Counted from the first letter of the stretch, positions 48,158 to 59,754 are shown. The stretch is 64,000 nt of DNA from Spirometra erinaceieuropaei (GCA_902702965.1 CACRXP010000303.1:341656-405655), one strand, 5' to 3'. Notes: generated from the letters alone by a model not told the origin. Made by a program: numbers and translations.

Positions 48158-49768
48158 TTGACCGGGGCAGTTCTAGAAACTATAACTTTCACTTTGTGGG
48201 ATGTGACTGTTGCGATTCGGCGTTTTCGTCAATCTTATAGTCCAGGCCCTGATGATGTCCCAGTAAGCATTTTAAAAGCCGATGCAAACACGATCTTCCC
48301 ATCCCTATTATGCAAGATATTTAATCTTGCTCTTGAAACTGAAACCTATCCTATCTTGTGGAAGGAATCACACATTTTGCCCATTCCTAAGCACGGCAAA
48401 TCTACATCATTTGATGACTTTCGGCCAATAAACACTTGCCCTGCAGTTTCGAAGATCTTAGAGACATTGATCAAGGATAAGATGATGCGTCACTTAACAG
48501 AGAATAACCTACTGAGTGCTGCTCAGCATGGATTCCTCAAAGCTCGATCTTGCGACACCTGTCAACTCTCTTTTTTTGACTATGTTCACCAATCTAGGGA
48601 CAATGGTTCTGCACTTTACACTGTATATTTCGATTTCACTAAGGCTTTTGTTCGTGTTGACCATGCTCTTCTTCTCTTGAAACTGTCCTCTTTCGGAACA
48701 GGTGGCAAACTTTTGAATTTTATATCCTCTTACCTGGGCACTCGTACACAACGAGTTAAGATTTACAATAATATCTCCAACCCCACACGTGTGAGGAGTG
48801 GAGTCATTCAGGGTAGTGTACTCGGCCCGCTTTTATTTTGCGTTTTCGTTAATGATGTACCCGATTTATTTCAGAATGGTAGGCCTTTCATGTATGCCGA
48901 TGATCTTAAAGTTGCATATCGATATAAGCCGGCAGATCGTGACATCGTGCTCGAGCTCCTTAAGAGCGATCTACGGGCTTTCGCCCAGTGGTGCCGCACA
49001 TGGCGCCTTTCTCTTTCTTGGCATAAGTGCTCAGTCATGGTGGTTGGCGACGACCAGCAACCTCAACTAAATATTGAAGGTCACTCCATAAATGTGCCCA
49101 GGGTTATAAAGGATCTGGGCATATCATACTCCAAGAGTCTCAATCTCTCGGAGCACTGTGCCTTTATAGTCTCCAAAGCACGCAGAACGACCAGGTTTAT
49201 CCTCCGAAGCTTTTAAACTAGGGACATCAGAATGCGCCTTTACAACATGTACGTTAGACCTGGTCTGGAATACTGTTCGGTTTTATTTAGCCTCATGCGT
49301 GCTACTGAGCGGAAGAAAATAGAATCCGTTCAACACTTTTTTACCAAGAGAATTTTAACCCCGGAACACCGACATTTATCTTACCAAGAACGTTGCCGGC
49401 TTACGGGCCTTGATCCTTTATGGTTCCGTAGATTACAAAAGGGACTATTTTTCCTATTTAAACTCTTATATAATCACACATTTAATCCACTCGCCTCTTT
49501 AAGACACCATGTTCACCCACGACGTAACAGTCATCGTGAGGTCTTTTTATTTCTTCCTCTGGCACGTACTGTTAAATATCGTCGGTTCTTTTCTGTAAAT
49601 GCAATTGCTATTTGGAATAAACTACCAATGAGTGTGAAAACTCTGCAAAATTATCCTTTATTTAAGAGAACTATTACTCGATTTTTGCATTCAGAAAAGC
49701 TTCCTCAAATTTTGGGTGCTGAATCTACTGATCGACTGTGCCGTAGCGATGGCGTTTGTGGTCTCTGA
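48158..49768 (+). pseudogene. LINE D: reverse transcriptase
   Basis: YSPGPDDVPVSILK, DDFRPINTCPAVSKILE, QHGFLKARSC, YTVYFDFTKAF (catalytic Asp), SGVIQGSVLGPLLF and the catalytic FMYADDLKVAY. An in-frame TAA after FILRSF (49214-49216) precedes MRLYNMYVRPGLEYCS and the C-terminal AIWNKLPMSVK. The same stop is present in the second family D copy. Confidence 0.88.
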
Positions 49769-50072
49769 ACACTATGGCCGGTTTCACCAGCTGTTCCTCA
49801 ACGCCTCTACTTTGACTATCTCCAACTTCATGAAAGGAATTGACGTCCGATAATCTCCGATACCGTGCAACCGCCTCCCCCCTTCTTGACGGTCGAAAAT
49901 CTACCGCCAGCAGTTTTTTTTCTCCTGAACCTTCCAAACCATAAACCCACCATCAACTATATTTTTATTTCTTTACCTCAGGAGTTTTTTTCACTGCTGG
50001 TCGGATTCGTGTTTAATCGCTTCCCTTGACAATGAATGTAAACTGTCATTTAATAGTAAATTAAATTAAATT

Positions 50073-50820
50073 AATGTGGAAAGTCTATTGAACAAAATGG
50101 AAGAAGTTGAACTGACGGTTGTGATTGTGCGGCCTGACCCTATAGCCCTAACTGGAGCGTAATTAAATGAACAGAAAACAGATTCGGAATTCACATTGAA
50201 TGGGTTTCAGCTTTTCCTCGTGGATTCAAATGAAAGTATGTATGGGGAAATCGCGGCATTCCTACGGGATGGTATGAAGTACCGCACGGATGAGCCCTTA
50301 CTAAAAAAACATTGGTTACGAAATGTTTAGGTTTGAACTGAAAGTACCAAACCAGACGGACCTCCAAACTGCCCTGGTAAACAGACCCACAGGACAGCGG
50401 GAGGACATGGGCAATTCATTCAGCATTTTGATAAAGCAAGTCTGCCCAGCAAACGCGCAGTACTACGTCCATATTGTCATTCTCCATACGTGGGACGTGA
50501 ATCTATGCTCTGCACGGGATTGGAAAACGCGTCAAAACAGAAACTACTTCAGTTGGTCACTTTCGAATTCCGTACTTAACACGTTACAAAGGGCACCCAA
50601 ATTTAAAATATGCAGCAGTCAAGCTGCTTGGACCTCATCAATAGGAGGGAGGACAACCGCATACTTGGATTGAGTCCTAAAAGAGCACTCGGACAAAGTG
50701 ACTACGGTGTTCTTGTTTGGGAGGCCAGTTATTTTCCTGCCCCAAAAATCCGAGCAGCAGGGAAAGGAATATATGACAGTGGATTATTGCAAAATGAAGG
50801 AACCGTTAAATGAGACGAAC
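50073..50820 (+). pseudogene. CR1-type LINE endonuclease, continuation after LINE D
   Basis: NVESLLNKMEEVEL followed by DPIALTGA is the N-terminal endonuclease, with stops; SSCLDLINRR and ALGQSDYGVLVWE are its C-terminal SDH region. Coding similarity fades after about 50820. Confidence 0.7.
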
Positions 50821-51599
50821 TAGAACCCTGGATATGCACCCAAACCAACGCCGGCTGGGTTTACTTTAAGAACTTGGTTCGGTTCTCGAGAGGCTCAGGG
50901 TAAATATGCGCAGCATGATTTTCAAATATGAACGATTTTTTTCAACTCCGTTTATTAATGTCTCGCGCATCTTTCCAGTTGAAATCTGGTAAAGCTTTCT
51001 CGCTTTGACCATAAGTCACTTGCGCTTACCCTTCAATTTTGTCGTCTTATCAACAAGCTGATATACTTTCATGATTTCTCCCTTTTCAGGGCCTCATTCC
51101 TGTTAAATTTTGCTCGTATAAATAAGAGGTTTTACCCGAAAAATCTTTGAAAATAATCGGATTTTTAACGATAAATCTTCCCCACTGACCGGTATTATTG
51201 ACGATTTATTGTGGGAGCGCGATACGGCTATCTATTTCACCCTACATAGCCTCATTGTTAAATGCGAATTTGATTCAGTTTTATTTTTCACCCATAAAAT
51301 TGTCGTCGTCTGTTTTTTTTATCGGAGCATTTTATTACTAAGCAAGCATTGAACAGGCGGCAATTCTGCTGTTTGGTCTACCAATACTGATAACTTTTCG
51401 AAATTTTTCATCGTGCCTGGCCTTATCTCCAAGTCCTCTAAGGAAGATAAAATCCCGTAAACTAGAACTACCTAAGCCTTACAGATATAATTAATAGAAT
51501 TTTATCGTTCCTGAAATCATCATTCGAATTCTCAGCAGCTATCGCTCCTGAAAATCAGAAATAAATTATTGTTTTGATCAGAATATGAAAATGCGACCA
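50821..51599. other. AT-rich, nothing recognised
   Basis: Possibly the decayed continuation of the LINE above, but no RT motif is readable. Confidence 0.35.
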
Positions 51600-51885
51600 C
51601 TGGAGCAAAGAGCTCATTTGTCTGACATTTCGATCCCGCACTTGAGCCCATTATCAGAGACAGTCGCAAATAAAGACGGGGAAGGCACAAAGACTGCAGC
51701 ATTTATAGCACGTAGCTGCTGTGGGACCACATGCTTACTATAATTAACAGTTCTCGCGATCACCTCTGACGGTCGATATTGATGCGATGATGGTTCGTCA
51801 GTCCACGTACGAGTCGTTAATCGTCGCAATTTCATCATCCGTGTAGGATGTTGGCGTGATTATTATCCGGTGGCCTCTTTGGAGC
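51600..51885 (-). repeat. Penelope-like/terminal repeat, copy 2
   Basis: Inverted copy of 59755-60015, about 88% identical by eye. On the minus strand it contains CTGATAATGGGCT, a short stem, and CGAAATGTCAG. A 74-codon frame without stops runs through it (51838-51614). Confidence 0.7.
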
Positions 51886-51903
51886 CTCTTCGCAGGCCAT
51901 GCA

Positions 51904-51924
51904 ACCAGCAGCAGCAGCAGCAGC
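51904..51924 (+). repeat. Short (CAG)n microsatellite
   Basis: About seven CAG units at the end of the repeat at 51600-51885. Confidence 0.8.
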
Positions 51925-52439
51925 TGTGAACAAGTAAGATCCGTTTTTTTTGTCCGTTTTTTTTTTTGCACTCAAAAACAGACGTCCACAAACCCTGAAA
52001 TCATCCAATCAACTCATTTATCTGGCGCTGACCGACTGTCAGATGAGACACACGACATCCTGCCTGTCGGAGGTAAGGAATACCTCCGCGTTCACAGCGA
52101 CGATGACTATCGTATTCGTCGGTTTCCGTAAAGCAGACTTTCATAGCATCTAGTGCACTCTCTCCCACATCCGCCTTACTCTGGTTGCAAGAAAAAATTA
52201 AGAGGGTCAGCCGTGAGCTAGGGCGCAGTCACCGACAAAGTTAAACGCCCTGTTTCCGTGTGCCAAGCATGACCTGGTCTCCACTGAAGATGAACCAGGC
52301 TACTGTAGTGCTTTTGAGTTTGTGCGAGCGTCGGGAAAGTTGCATTTATAAGGAGTCATCGTAACCTACACCTTATTTCTAACAAGGCCCGATTTCCCTC
52401 ATTAGTCGCCAGCCTTCCATGTCACGACTGATAGCAGCG
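51925..52439. other. Intergenic, nothing recognised
   Basis: T-rich tract at 51945-51967, then unremarkable sequence up to the GC-rich 5' end of LINE E. Confidence 0.35.
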
Positions 52440-53199
52440 GGTCTTTATGTATTCAGCGGTGAGTTCACGTAATGGTCGTGGTGGTCGCTCACTTGCTTGC
52501 AGGTGAGACTGCGCCTAGCGTCCACTTGCTGGCACTCAACTCTCACATGTGGCTCCACGTAGCTGGACTCTGCTCAGCGGCCACACCCCGGGCAACCGCT
52601 TCGACCGGCGGGCTAAACCAGGTGAGGGGGCCGTGAGCACAGGGTTTGCGGATTCCGCTGGATGGAAGGTCGGATGGAACCTTGCGTCGGCACCGTCGTG
52701 ACGTGGTTCGTCTTTGCACGCCGCTGGACAGCCGGTGACGGGATGGATCTCCACATCGACATTGCCTTGACGCGCCCACCTACGCCGTCGGAGACCGCGA
52801 CTTACGGCGAATTCGAGTCGCTCTCCACTACAACCCGAAGTCGTAGTCCCATAGTGGAGTTCGGCCGTGCCACAACGGCACATGCGCAGCCCGATACAGG
52901 GACGGCACTGCCAGCCCCCACGAGGGGAAGGGCCTAGAAAAGGTGGCCTAAACATTGCTGGGTACCACGCCGTCTCCAGGCTAGCCAGGGCCGCAGACGT
53001 CTTATCATGGTCGAAACAATCAAAATCGAAACAACAACAATCCCAATAACAACAACAACCATACTCATTCTCCTCATCCTACCTCTTCTTCCTACCTATT
53101 CTTCTGCCTATTCTTCTCTTTCGTCACCTTCTTCTCCATCTCCCTCCCGTCGCCCCACTCGTTGTCACCAGACTGGCAGGGTGAGCCCGCTCACTCTGA

Positions 53200-54383
53200 C
53201 AGCCTGGAATGTTCGTTCCCTTTTAGACAATCCGAGGAGCAACCGACCGGAACGGAGGACGGCGCCAGTGGCACGAGAACTGGCGCGCTACAATGTGGAC
53301 ATCGCCGCACTCAGCGAGACCCGTTTCTCCGAACAAGGCTAACTGGAAGAGGTGGGTGCTGGCTACACCTTCTTCTGGAGCGGTCGACCCAGGGCAGAGC
53401 GACGGGACGCAGGTGTCGCCTTCGCCATTCGGAATGACATCGTCGGACGACTGCCCTGTTTGTCGCAGGGCATCAACGATCGCCTGATGAGCCTCCACCT
53501 GCCTTTCTGGGGAGGCAACTTCGCCACCATCATCAGCGCCTACGCTCCGACGATGACCAACCCCGACGCCGTCAGAGACAAATTCTACGAGGACCTGCAC
53601 GCCCTCTTGGCGACTGTGTCGAAGGCGGACAAGTTGATTGTCCTTGGTGACTTCAACGCCCGCGTCGGCACAGACCATACTGCCTGGGGAGGAGTGCTGG
53701 GTCCCTACGGTCTCCGCGGCTCCAACGACAATGGTCTGCTGCTTCTCCGCACCTGCGCAGAACACCGCCTCCTCCTGACGAACACGTTCTTCTGTCGGCC
53801 GGAGCGAGAGAAGGCCACCTGGAGACATCCTCGGTCGCGCCAGTGGCACCTGCTGGACTACGTCCTCGTCCGGAGGCGAGATCAGCGGGACATGCTGGTG
53901 ACGAAGGCGATCGCAGGTGCTGACGAGTGGACAGACCATTGCCTCGTCATCTCGAAGATGCGTATTCGCCTACAGCCTCGCAGGAGACTACAAGGTAAGC
54001 GACTCCCAGGTAAGCTGAATGTTGCCTTGTTGTCTTTGCCCGCTCAGCATCTTCATTTCAGCAATGAGCTAGCTCAAAGGCTAGACAACCTTCCTATCGC
54101 TGCCGCCGACGACGCCGCCGCTGCCGAGAACGCCTCCGTGGAGAACCGCTGGTGTCAACTGCGAGACACGGTCCAGTCGACGGCGCTCGCCGTCCTCGGT
54201 CGCGCTCCCCGCCAACACCAGGACTGGTTCGACGACAAAGACGCCGCCATCAGAAATCTGCTAGCTGAGAAGAACCGCCTACACAAAGCCTACGTAGATC
54301 ACCCCACTGATGCCACCAAAGCTGCCTTCTACCGCAGTCGCCGCCAACTTCAGCAAAGACTGCGCGAGATGCAGGACGCCTAG
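53200..54383 (+). pseudogene. LINE E: endonuclease domain
   Basis: APE-type endonuclease: LTAWNVRSLLDN (N-terminal strand), DIAALSETRF (catalytic Glu), [31 protein letters not shown] and [13 protein letters not shown] (terminal SDH-like, here TDH). An in-frame TAA at about 53340 (GGC TAA CTG) splits the otherwise continuous frame. Downstream lies a long helical linker ending at TAG (about 54383), where Trp or Gln is the likely ancestral residue. Confidence 0.85.
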
Positions 54384-54412
54384 ACTGCTCGCAAAGCTGA
54401 GGAGATTCAAGG

Positions 54413-55740
54413 GTAAATAAATAAATAAATAAATAAATTTTAATTTAATGCCAGTTTACAGGCATTGTCAAGGGAAGCGATTAAACACAAATCCGACCAG
54501 CAGTGAAAAAAAAACTCCTGAGCTTAAGGCATAAAAATATAGTTGATGGTGGTTTTTGTGGTTTGGAGGGCTCAGGAGAAAAAAACTGTCGGCGGTGGTA
54601 GAATATCGGCCGTCAAGAAGGGGGGAGGTTGCACGGTATCGGAGATTATCGGACGTCAAATTCCTTTCATGAAGTTGGGGATAGTCAAAGTAGAGGCGTC
54701 GAGGAACAGCTGGTGAAACCGGCCATAGTGTTCAGAGACCACAAACGCCATCGCTACGGTACAGTCGATCGGTAGATTCAGCACCCAAAATTTGTGGGAG
54801 CTTTTCTGAATGCAAAAATCGAGTAATAGTTCTCTTAAATAAAGGAAAATTTTGCAGAGTTTTCACACTCATGGGTAGTTTATTCCAAATAGCAATTGCA
54901 TTTACAGAAAAGAACCGACGATATTTAACAGTACGTGCCAGAGGCAGAAATAAGAAGACCTCACGGTAACTGTTACGTCGTGGGTGGATATGATGTCTTA
55001 AAGAGGTGAGCGGGTTAAATGTGTGATTATATAAGAGTTTAAATAGGAAAAATAGTCCCTTTTGTAATCTACGGAACCATAAAGGATCAAGGCCTGTAAG
55101 CCGGCAACGTTCTTGGTAAGACAAATGTCGGTGTTCTGGGGTTAAAATTCTCTTGGTAAAAAAGTGTTGAACGGATTCTATTTTCTTCCGCTCAGTAGCA
55201 CGCATGAGGCTAAATGAAAACGAACAGTATTCCAGACCAGGTCTAACGTACATGTTGTAAAGGCGCATTCTGATGTCCCTAGTTTAAAAGCTTCGGAGGA
55301 TAAACCTGGTCGTTCTGCGTGCTTTGGAGACTATAAAGGCACAGTGCTCCGAGAGATTGAGACTCTTGGAGTATGATACGCCCAAATCCTTTATTACCCC
55401 TGGCACATTTATTGCGTGACCTTCAATACTTAGTTGAGGTTGGCGGTCGTCGCCAACCACCATGACTGAGCACTTATGCCAAAAAAGAGAAAGGCGCCAT
55501 GTGCGGCACCACTGGGCGAAAGCCTGTAGATCGCTCTTTAGGAGCTCAAGCACGATTTCACGATCTGCCGGCTTATATCGATATGCAACTTTAAGATCAT
55601 CGGCATACATGAAAGGCTTACCATTCTGAAATAAATCGGGTACATCATTAACGAAAAGGCAAAATAAAAGCGGGCCGAGTACACTACCCTGAATGACTCC
55701 ACTCCTCACACGTGTGGGGTTGGAGATGGTATTGGAAATC
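54413..55740 (-). mobile_element. LINE family D, 5'-truncated copy nested in LINE E
   Basis: The 3' part of family D on the minus strand: from ISNPTRVRSGVIQGSVLGP through FMYADDLKVAY, the shared TAA after FILRSF (about 55282), MRLYNMYVRPGLEYCS and the C-terminus (to 54732), then the 3' UTR and an (AAAT)n tail at 54413-54440. It is about 95% identical by eye to 48770-50060, so both insertions are recent. Confidence 0.88.
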
Positions 55741-57492
55741 TTAACGCGGACCGCAACGAATGGAAGAACTTCTTCTCTGCGATCAAAGCTGTCTACGGTC
55801 CGCCGACGAAGGGCACCGCTCCTCTCCTCAGCGCCGACGGCAACACTCTCCTGACTGAGAAAACGTAAATCCTGCAGCGATGGGCCGAGCATTTCCGAGG
55901 CGTCCTCAACCGCCCCTCCGTCATCTCCGACGCCGCCATCGAGCGTTTGCCGCAAGTGGAGACCAACGTGGACCTCGACCTCCCGCCATCCCTCCAGGAG
56001 ACCATCAGGGCCGTGCAGCAGCTCTCCAGCGGGAAAGCACCCGGATCGGACGCGATCCCTGCTGAGGTCTACAAGCACGGAGGTCCCCAACTCATGGATC
56101 ACCTGACTGCTCTCTTCCAAGAAATGTGGCGTCAAGGTGAAGTCCCGCAAGATTTCAAAGACGCAAGCATCGTGCATCTCTACAAGCGCAAAAGGGAATT
56201 GCCAAGTCTGCGACAATCACCGCGGCATCTCCCTGCTGAACATCGCCGGGAAGATCTTCGCACGAATCCTCCTCAACCGCCTCAATAACCATCTGGAACA
56301 GGGCCTTCTGCCGGAAAGCCAATGCGGCTTCCGTCGTCATCGTGGGACCACGGATATGATCTTCGCAGCCCGCCAACTTCAGGAGAAGTGCCAGGAGATG
56401 CGGACGCACCTGTACTTTACCTTCGTGGACCTGACGAAAGCCTTCGACACGGTGAATCGTGAAGGACTGTGGAAGATCATGCAGAAATTCGGCTGTCCGG
56501 AGCGATTCACCCAGATGGTGCGTCAGCTGCACGACGGTATGATGGCGCGAGTCACGGACAACGGAGCTGTCTCAAAGGCATTCACAGTGACCAATGGAGT
56601 GAAGCAGGGCTGCGTACTGGCGCCTACCCTCTTCAGTCTTATGTTCTCTGCCATGCTGATGGACGCCTACCGCGACGAACGCCCCGGGATCCGCATCGCC
56701 TACAGGACGGACGGTCACTTGCTGAATCAACGGCGGATGCACTTCCAATCGCGCGTATCCACAACCACCGTTCACGAACTCCTCTTCGCCGACGACTGCG
56801 CCCTAAACACCACCTCGGAAGAGGAGATGCAACGGAGCATGGACCTGTTCTCCGCCGCCTGCGAGAACTTCGGTCTGGCCATCAACACACAGAAGACGGT
56901 GGTGATGCACCAACCGCCACCCAACTCGGCCACAGCCCCCAACGCGCCGCCGCAAATCAGCGTGAATGGGACCCTACTGCAAGTGGTGGAGAACTTCCCT
57001 TACCTGGGCAGTACTCTCTCCCGCAACACCAAGATCGACGACGAAGTCGCCAACAGGATCTCGAAAGCCAGTCAAGCCTTCGGTCGCCTCCAAAGCACAG
57101 TTTGGAATCGCCACGGTCTTCAGCTGAGCACGAAGCTGAAGATGTACAAGGCCGTCATCCTGCCGACACTACTGTATGGAGCGGAGACTTGGACGGTGTA
57201 CGCAAAGCAGGCACGTCGTCTGAACCACTTCCACCTCAGTTGTCTTCGTCGCATCCTTAAGCTAAATTGGCAGGATCGAATCCCCGACACTGATGTGCTG
57301 GAACGGACGGGAATTCTCAGCATCTACGCCATACTGAGGCAAATTCAGCTGCGCTGGAGCAGTCACCTGGTGCGCATGGACGACGAGCGACTACCCAAAC
57401 GACTCTTCTACGGAGACGTCGCGACGGGTTCTCGCCGTCAAGGAGGCCAGATTCGCCGTTACAAGGATACATTGAAGTTCTCCCTGAAATGA
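55741..57492 (+). pseudogene. LINE E: reverse transcriptase
   Basis: After the family D insertion the frame resumes at ADRNEWKNFFSAIKAVYGPP. RT motifs: GKAPGSDAIPAEVYK, (frameshift) [52 protein letters not shown] (catalytic Asp), [19 protein letters not shown] and LLFADDCAL (catalytic), then [14 protein letters not shown] and [12 protein letters not shown]. The last is the pattern often labelled endonuclease-reverse transcriptase in invertebrate genomes. TGA at 57490 replaces a likely Arg codon before the finger region. Confidence 0.88.
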
Positions 57493-58197
57493 CTGCAAAT
57501 AAACCCCACCAACTGGGAGGAGCTTGCACTCGATCGACCGACCTGGAGGAGGACAGTGAAGACAGGCGCTGCGATCTACGAAGCCAACCGCATCGCTGCC
57601 GCCAAAGCGAAACGTGAAGCCCGCAAATCACAACTTCGCCCAGTAAGCAACGCCGCCGCACAACCGCTTCCAACGTGTCCTCGATGTCAACGGACATTCC
57701 GGGCTCGAATCGGACTTGTTGGACATCTTCGGATTAACTGCGCCTCTCAAACGGCACCAACCATCGTCCCCCCGCCCGCCTCTTCCTCCTCCTCCTCTCC
57801 GCCGCCAACTAACCCTGACAATTCTTCTGACCCACCACTTCCATCATCCTTTTCCTTCTTCTCCTCCTCCTCCTCCTCCTCCTCCTCCTCGCCCACTGCT
57901 CCAACGGCGGGCGCTCAGGCGACCGTCCCGCGCACAACAACCGACACTACTACCACCTCACCCGACTCCAGCGATGAGGATCAGGACTACACCTGCCCTC
58001 ACTGCAACCGTACCTTTACCTCACACATCGGCCTGGTCGGTCACTTGCGAATCCATCGCACAGAGCCTGGCGAACCAGTGCCTGGAGCACCCACCTATAC
58101 CCACCGAGCTCGTCTCAACTGCCCACACTGTCCTCGCACTTTCAGGCACCGCATGGGCCCATTCAGCCACATGCGCATCCCCGACGACCTGCGGTAG
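57493..58197 (+). pseudogene. LINE E: C-terminal C2H2 zinc-finger region
   Basis: In frame with the RT after one stop. A basic helix (AAAKAKREARK) is followed by finger 1 CPRCQRTFRARIGLVGH (fourth ligand Cys), a Ser/Pro-rich linker with a (TCC)n-coded Ser run at about 57860-57890, finger 2 CPHCNRTFTSHIGLVGHLRI (a full C2H2), and finger 3 CPHCPRTFRHRMGPFSHM (last His replaced by Pro). Ends at TAG 58195-58197. Probably nucleic-acid binding; the role in target choice is not known to me. Confidence 0.8.
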
Positions 58198-58440
58198 ACA
58201 ACCGCCGGCCACACCACACATCCACTCACTCCCTACCTCCTCCTCCACCACCACCACCATCACCCCACCAGAAATCAACACTCACACACCTCATGCACCC
58301 AACTACCACCTCCCACGCAAGTGGGAAGTCCGCATCTCGACTCGGTCCCCATGCGGCTTCGGCTGCACGGGTGACTTGAGTCCGAGACTATCCCGACACG
58401 TCAGGCGTCGTGGATAGGAAGGTTGCTGATTGAGGCCCGC

Positions 58441-59288
58441 TCTGGGTTCACGCAGTTCGTCACGTTGTGTGTGTGTTGTGTGGAGTGGCGGACTGGTGGG
58501 CTGGGAACGGGCTGAAACAGCACCTTCCACGGCACTCCCACGCAAATGAGAGACACGCCGTTCAACCCCCGTTGTGTGAAATCCTGGTATTGTGTGTATG
58601 GGGGGCCAGGTCGTGCCGTGGCGCGCGCAGTCATGGTCATTCGACCATGACAGCCACCGCGCCCATTCCCCACTCCAGTCTGCTGACCGGCTCGGACAGC
58701 GGCTGGGGTGTGGGAGTGGGAAGGGAGAGTGAGGTCGACGACTCAGCGCACTTCCTCCTCACTATAAGCAATCTGACGCGCTTGAAGCTATCACGGTGCG
58801 CTAAAAGCCGTGGCTTGGAAGGTTGCCAACTGACGGGGTATCTTGGACCTCCTCCTTGACCGGAGGCGGTCTGAGAGTCAGGCTGCAATGGCTCCCTTTT
58901 AATGTGGACTTTATGGCACTCCCATCACAGTGTGGGATCCGAGCCAGGCGTTGGCGGCACGCCCAGGTGTGGCTTCGTCCGTGCCAGCCTCCAAATCTCT
59001 CTTGTGTTGGTTGAAATCCGGGTTATTTGTTGTGTGGACCAGGGGGTGTGGTGGAACGTCAAGGTGAAGATCCGTCCGAGCCATCCACCTGCGGCCTCTC
59101 TCGTCTCCAGTCTTCTTGACACTGTCTTGACACCGGGCTCGGGCGAGGGAGGAGGAGAGAGTGCATGTAAATGCTACGCAAGTCTACCGGCACTATAAAC
59201 CCCTGCGTAAGTCACCGTCCCTGCTCCCATTGCTGCTGCAACTGTGGGGCACACGGTGGACATCATCGAAACCGATGGTCGAACTGTC
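58441..59288 (+). repeat. Dispersed repeat F, long copy
   Basis: The best copy of the repeat seen at 19250-19800 and 23080-23265. It is GC-rich, with overlapping short open frames on both strands and no recognisable protein, and ends at GTCGAACTGTCA like the 23-kb copy. The left end is unclear; part may be the 3' UTR of LINE E. Confidence 0.6.
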
Positions 59289-59292
59289 ACCC

Positions 59293-59747
59293 GGTAATTT
59301 GGCTGGCTGTCACCGGGGTTGCTGCTCACCCCCCCCCCCCCCTCGTGACTGATTCCACTGCTCAGGGAATGCCTCAGCATCGAATATGGTAACTGGAGGC
59401 CATTGTACAGCAGCAGATCCGGCTGCAGGCAGAACACCTACGTTCGAGGAACTAGGAGATTACTCCGGAGGCGGACGACCGATCAAACAGCAGCGGTGGG
59501 AGAAAGACACTAGCTCTCAGGTGGCGGCTCATTCCACGGGACTCGGCCATATTTTAAAGTTCTAAGAAGCCGAAATCCTCGCAAGAGGTGACGACCGCGT
59601 GACCTGCGAGCTGCTCTAGTCATAGCCTTTGGGCCTGCAATTGACCTCCCGGTGTTGTGTTCGGTGCTGAGCATTGCCTAAGCAGTGGAATCAGTCACGT
59701 GGGGGGGGGGGTGAGCAGCAACCCCGGTGACAGCGAACCAAATTGCC
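59293..59747. repeat. Inverted repeat with ~85-bp arms (possible TIR element)
   Basis: Arms 59293-59379 and 59665-59747 are reverse complements at about 88% identity, with TGTCACCGGGGTTGCTGCTC and a C11/G11 homopolymer in each. The interior of about 285 bp has no coding capacity. The left edge coincides with the end of repeat F. Confidence 0.75.
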
Positions 59748-59754
59748 AGGTAAT

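Larger units (their letters stand above)
46856..50072 (+). mobile_element. LINE family D (CR1/jockey type), near full length
   Basis: It inserted into a CR1-type element at its ACTAA/TGTGG site and ends in TAAATTAAATTAAATTAA. Order: APE endonuclease (LFVLNARSLLNKMP, VTETWAS, YRHPNVND, VAGDFNLPEV, GSGHD), linker, RT and C-terminal region. Frame breaks occur at about 47307 and 48060, and one stop at 49216. About 3.2 kb; ORF1 is absent. Confidence 0.85.
52440..58440 (+). mobile_element. LINE family E: APE endonuclease + RT + C-terminal C2H2 fingers, interrupted by LINE D
   Basis: A GC-rich, near full-length element. 5' UTR about 52440-53000; endonuclease 53200-54383; family D insertion 54413-55740; RT about 55741-57490; zinc-finger C-terminus about 57491-58197; then the 3' UTR. 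Damage seen: in-frame stops at about 53340, 54381, 55866 and 57490 and one frameshift near 56190. Both ends are approximate. Confidence 0.82.

Noticed and set aside
51904..51924. CAG run as a polyglutamine-coding exon or CRISPR-like array
   Set aside because: A short microsatellite next to a repeat end, with no coding frame and no spacer structure.
55284..56216. 310-codon minus-strand open frame
   Set aside because: A chimera: its C-terminal half is the LINE D RT, its N-terminal half is antisense to LINE E across the insertion junction.
56469..57260. 263-codon frame overlapping the LINE E RT
   Set aside because: An alternate-frame shadow of the RT in GC-rich sequence.
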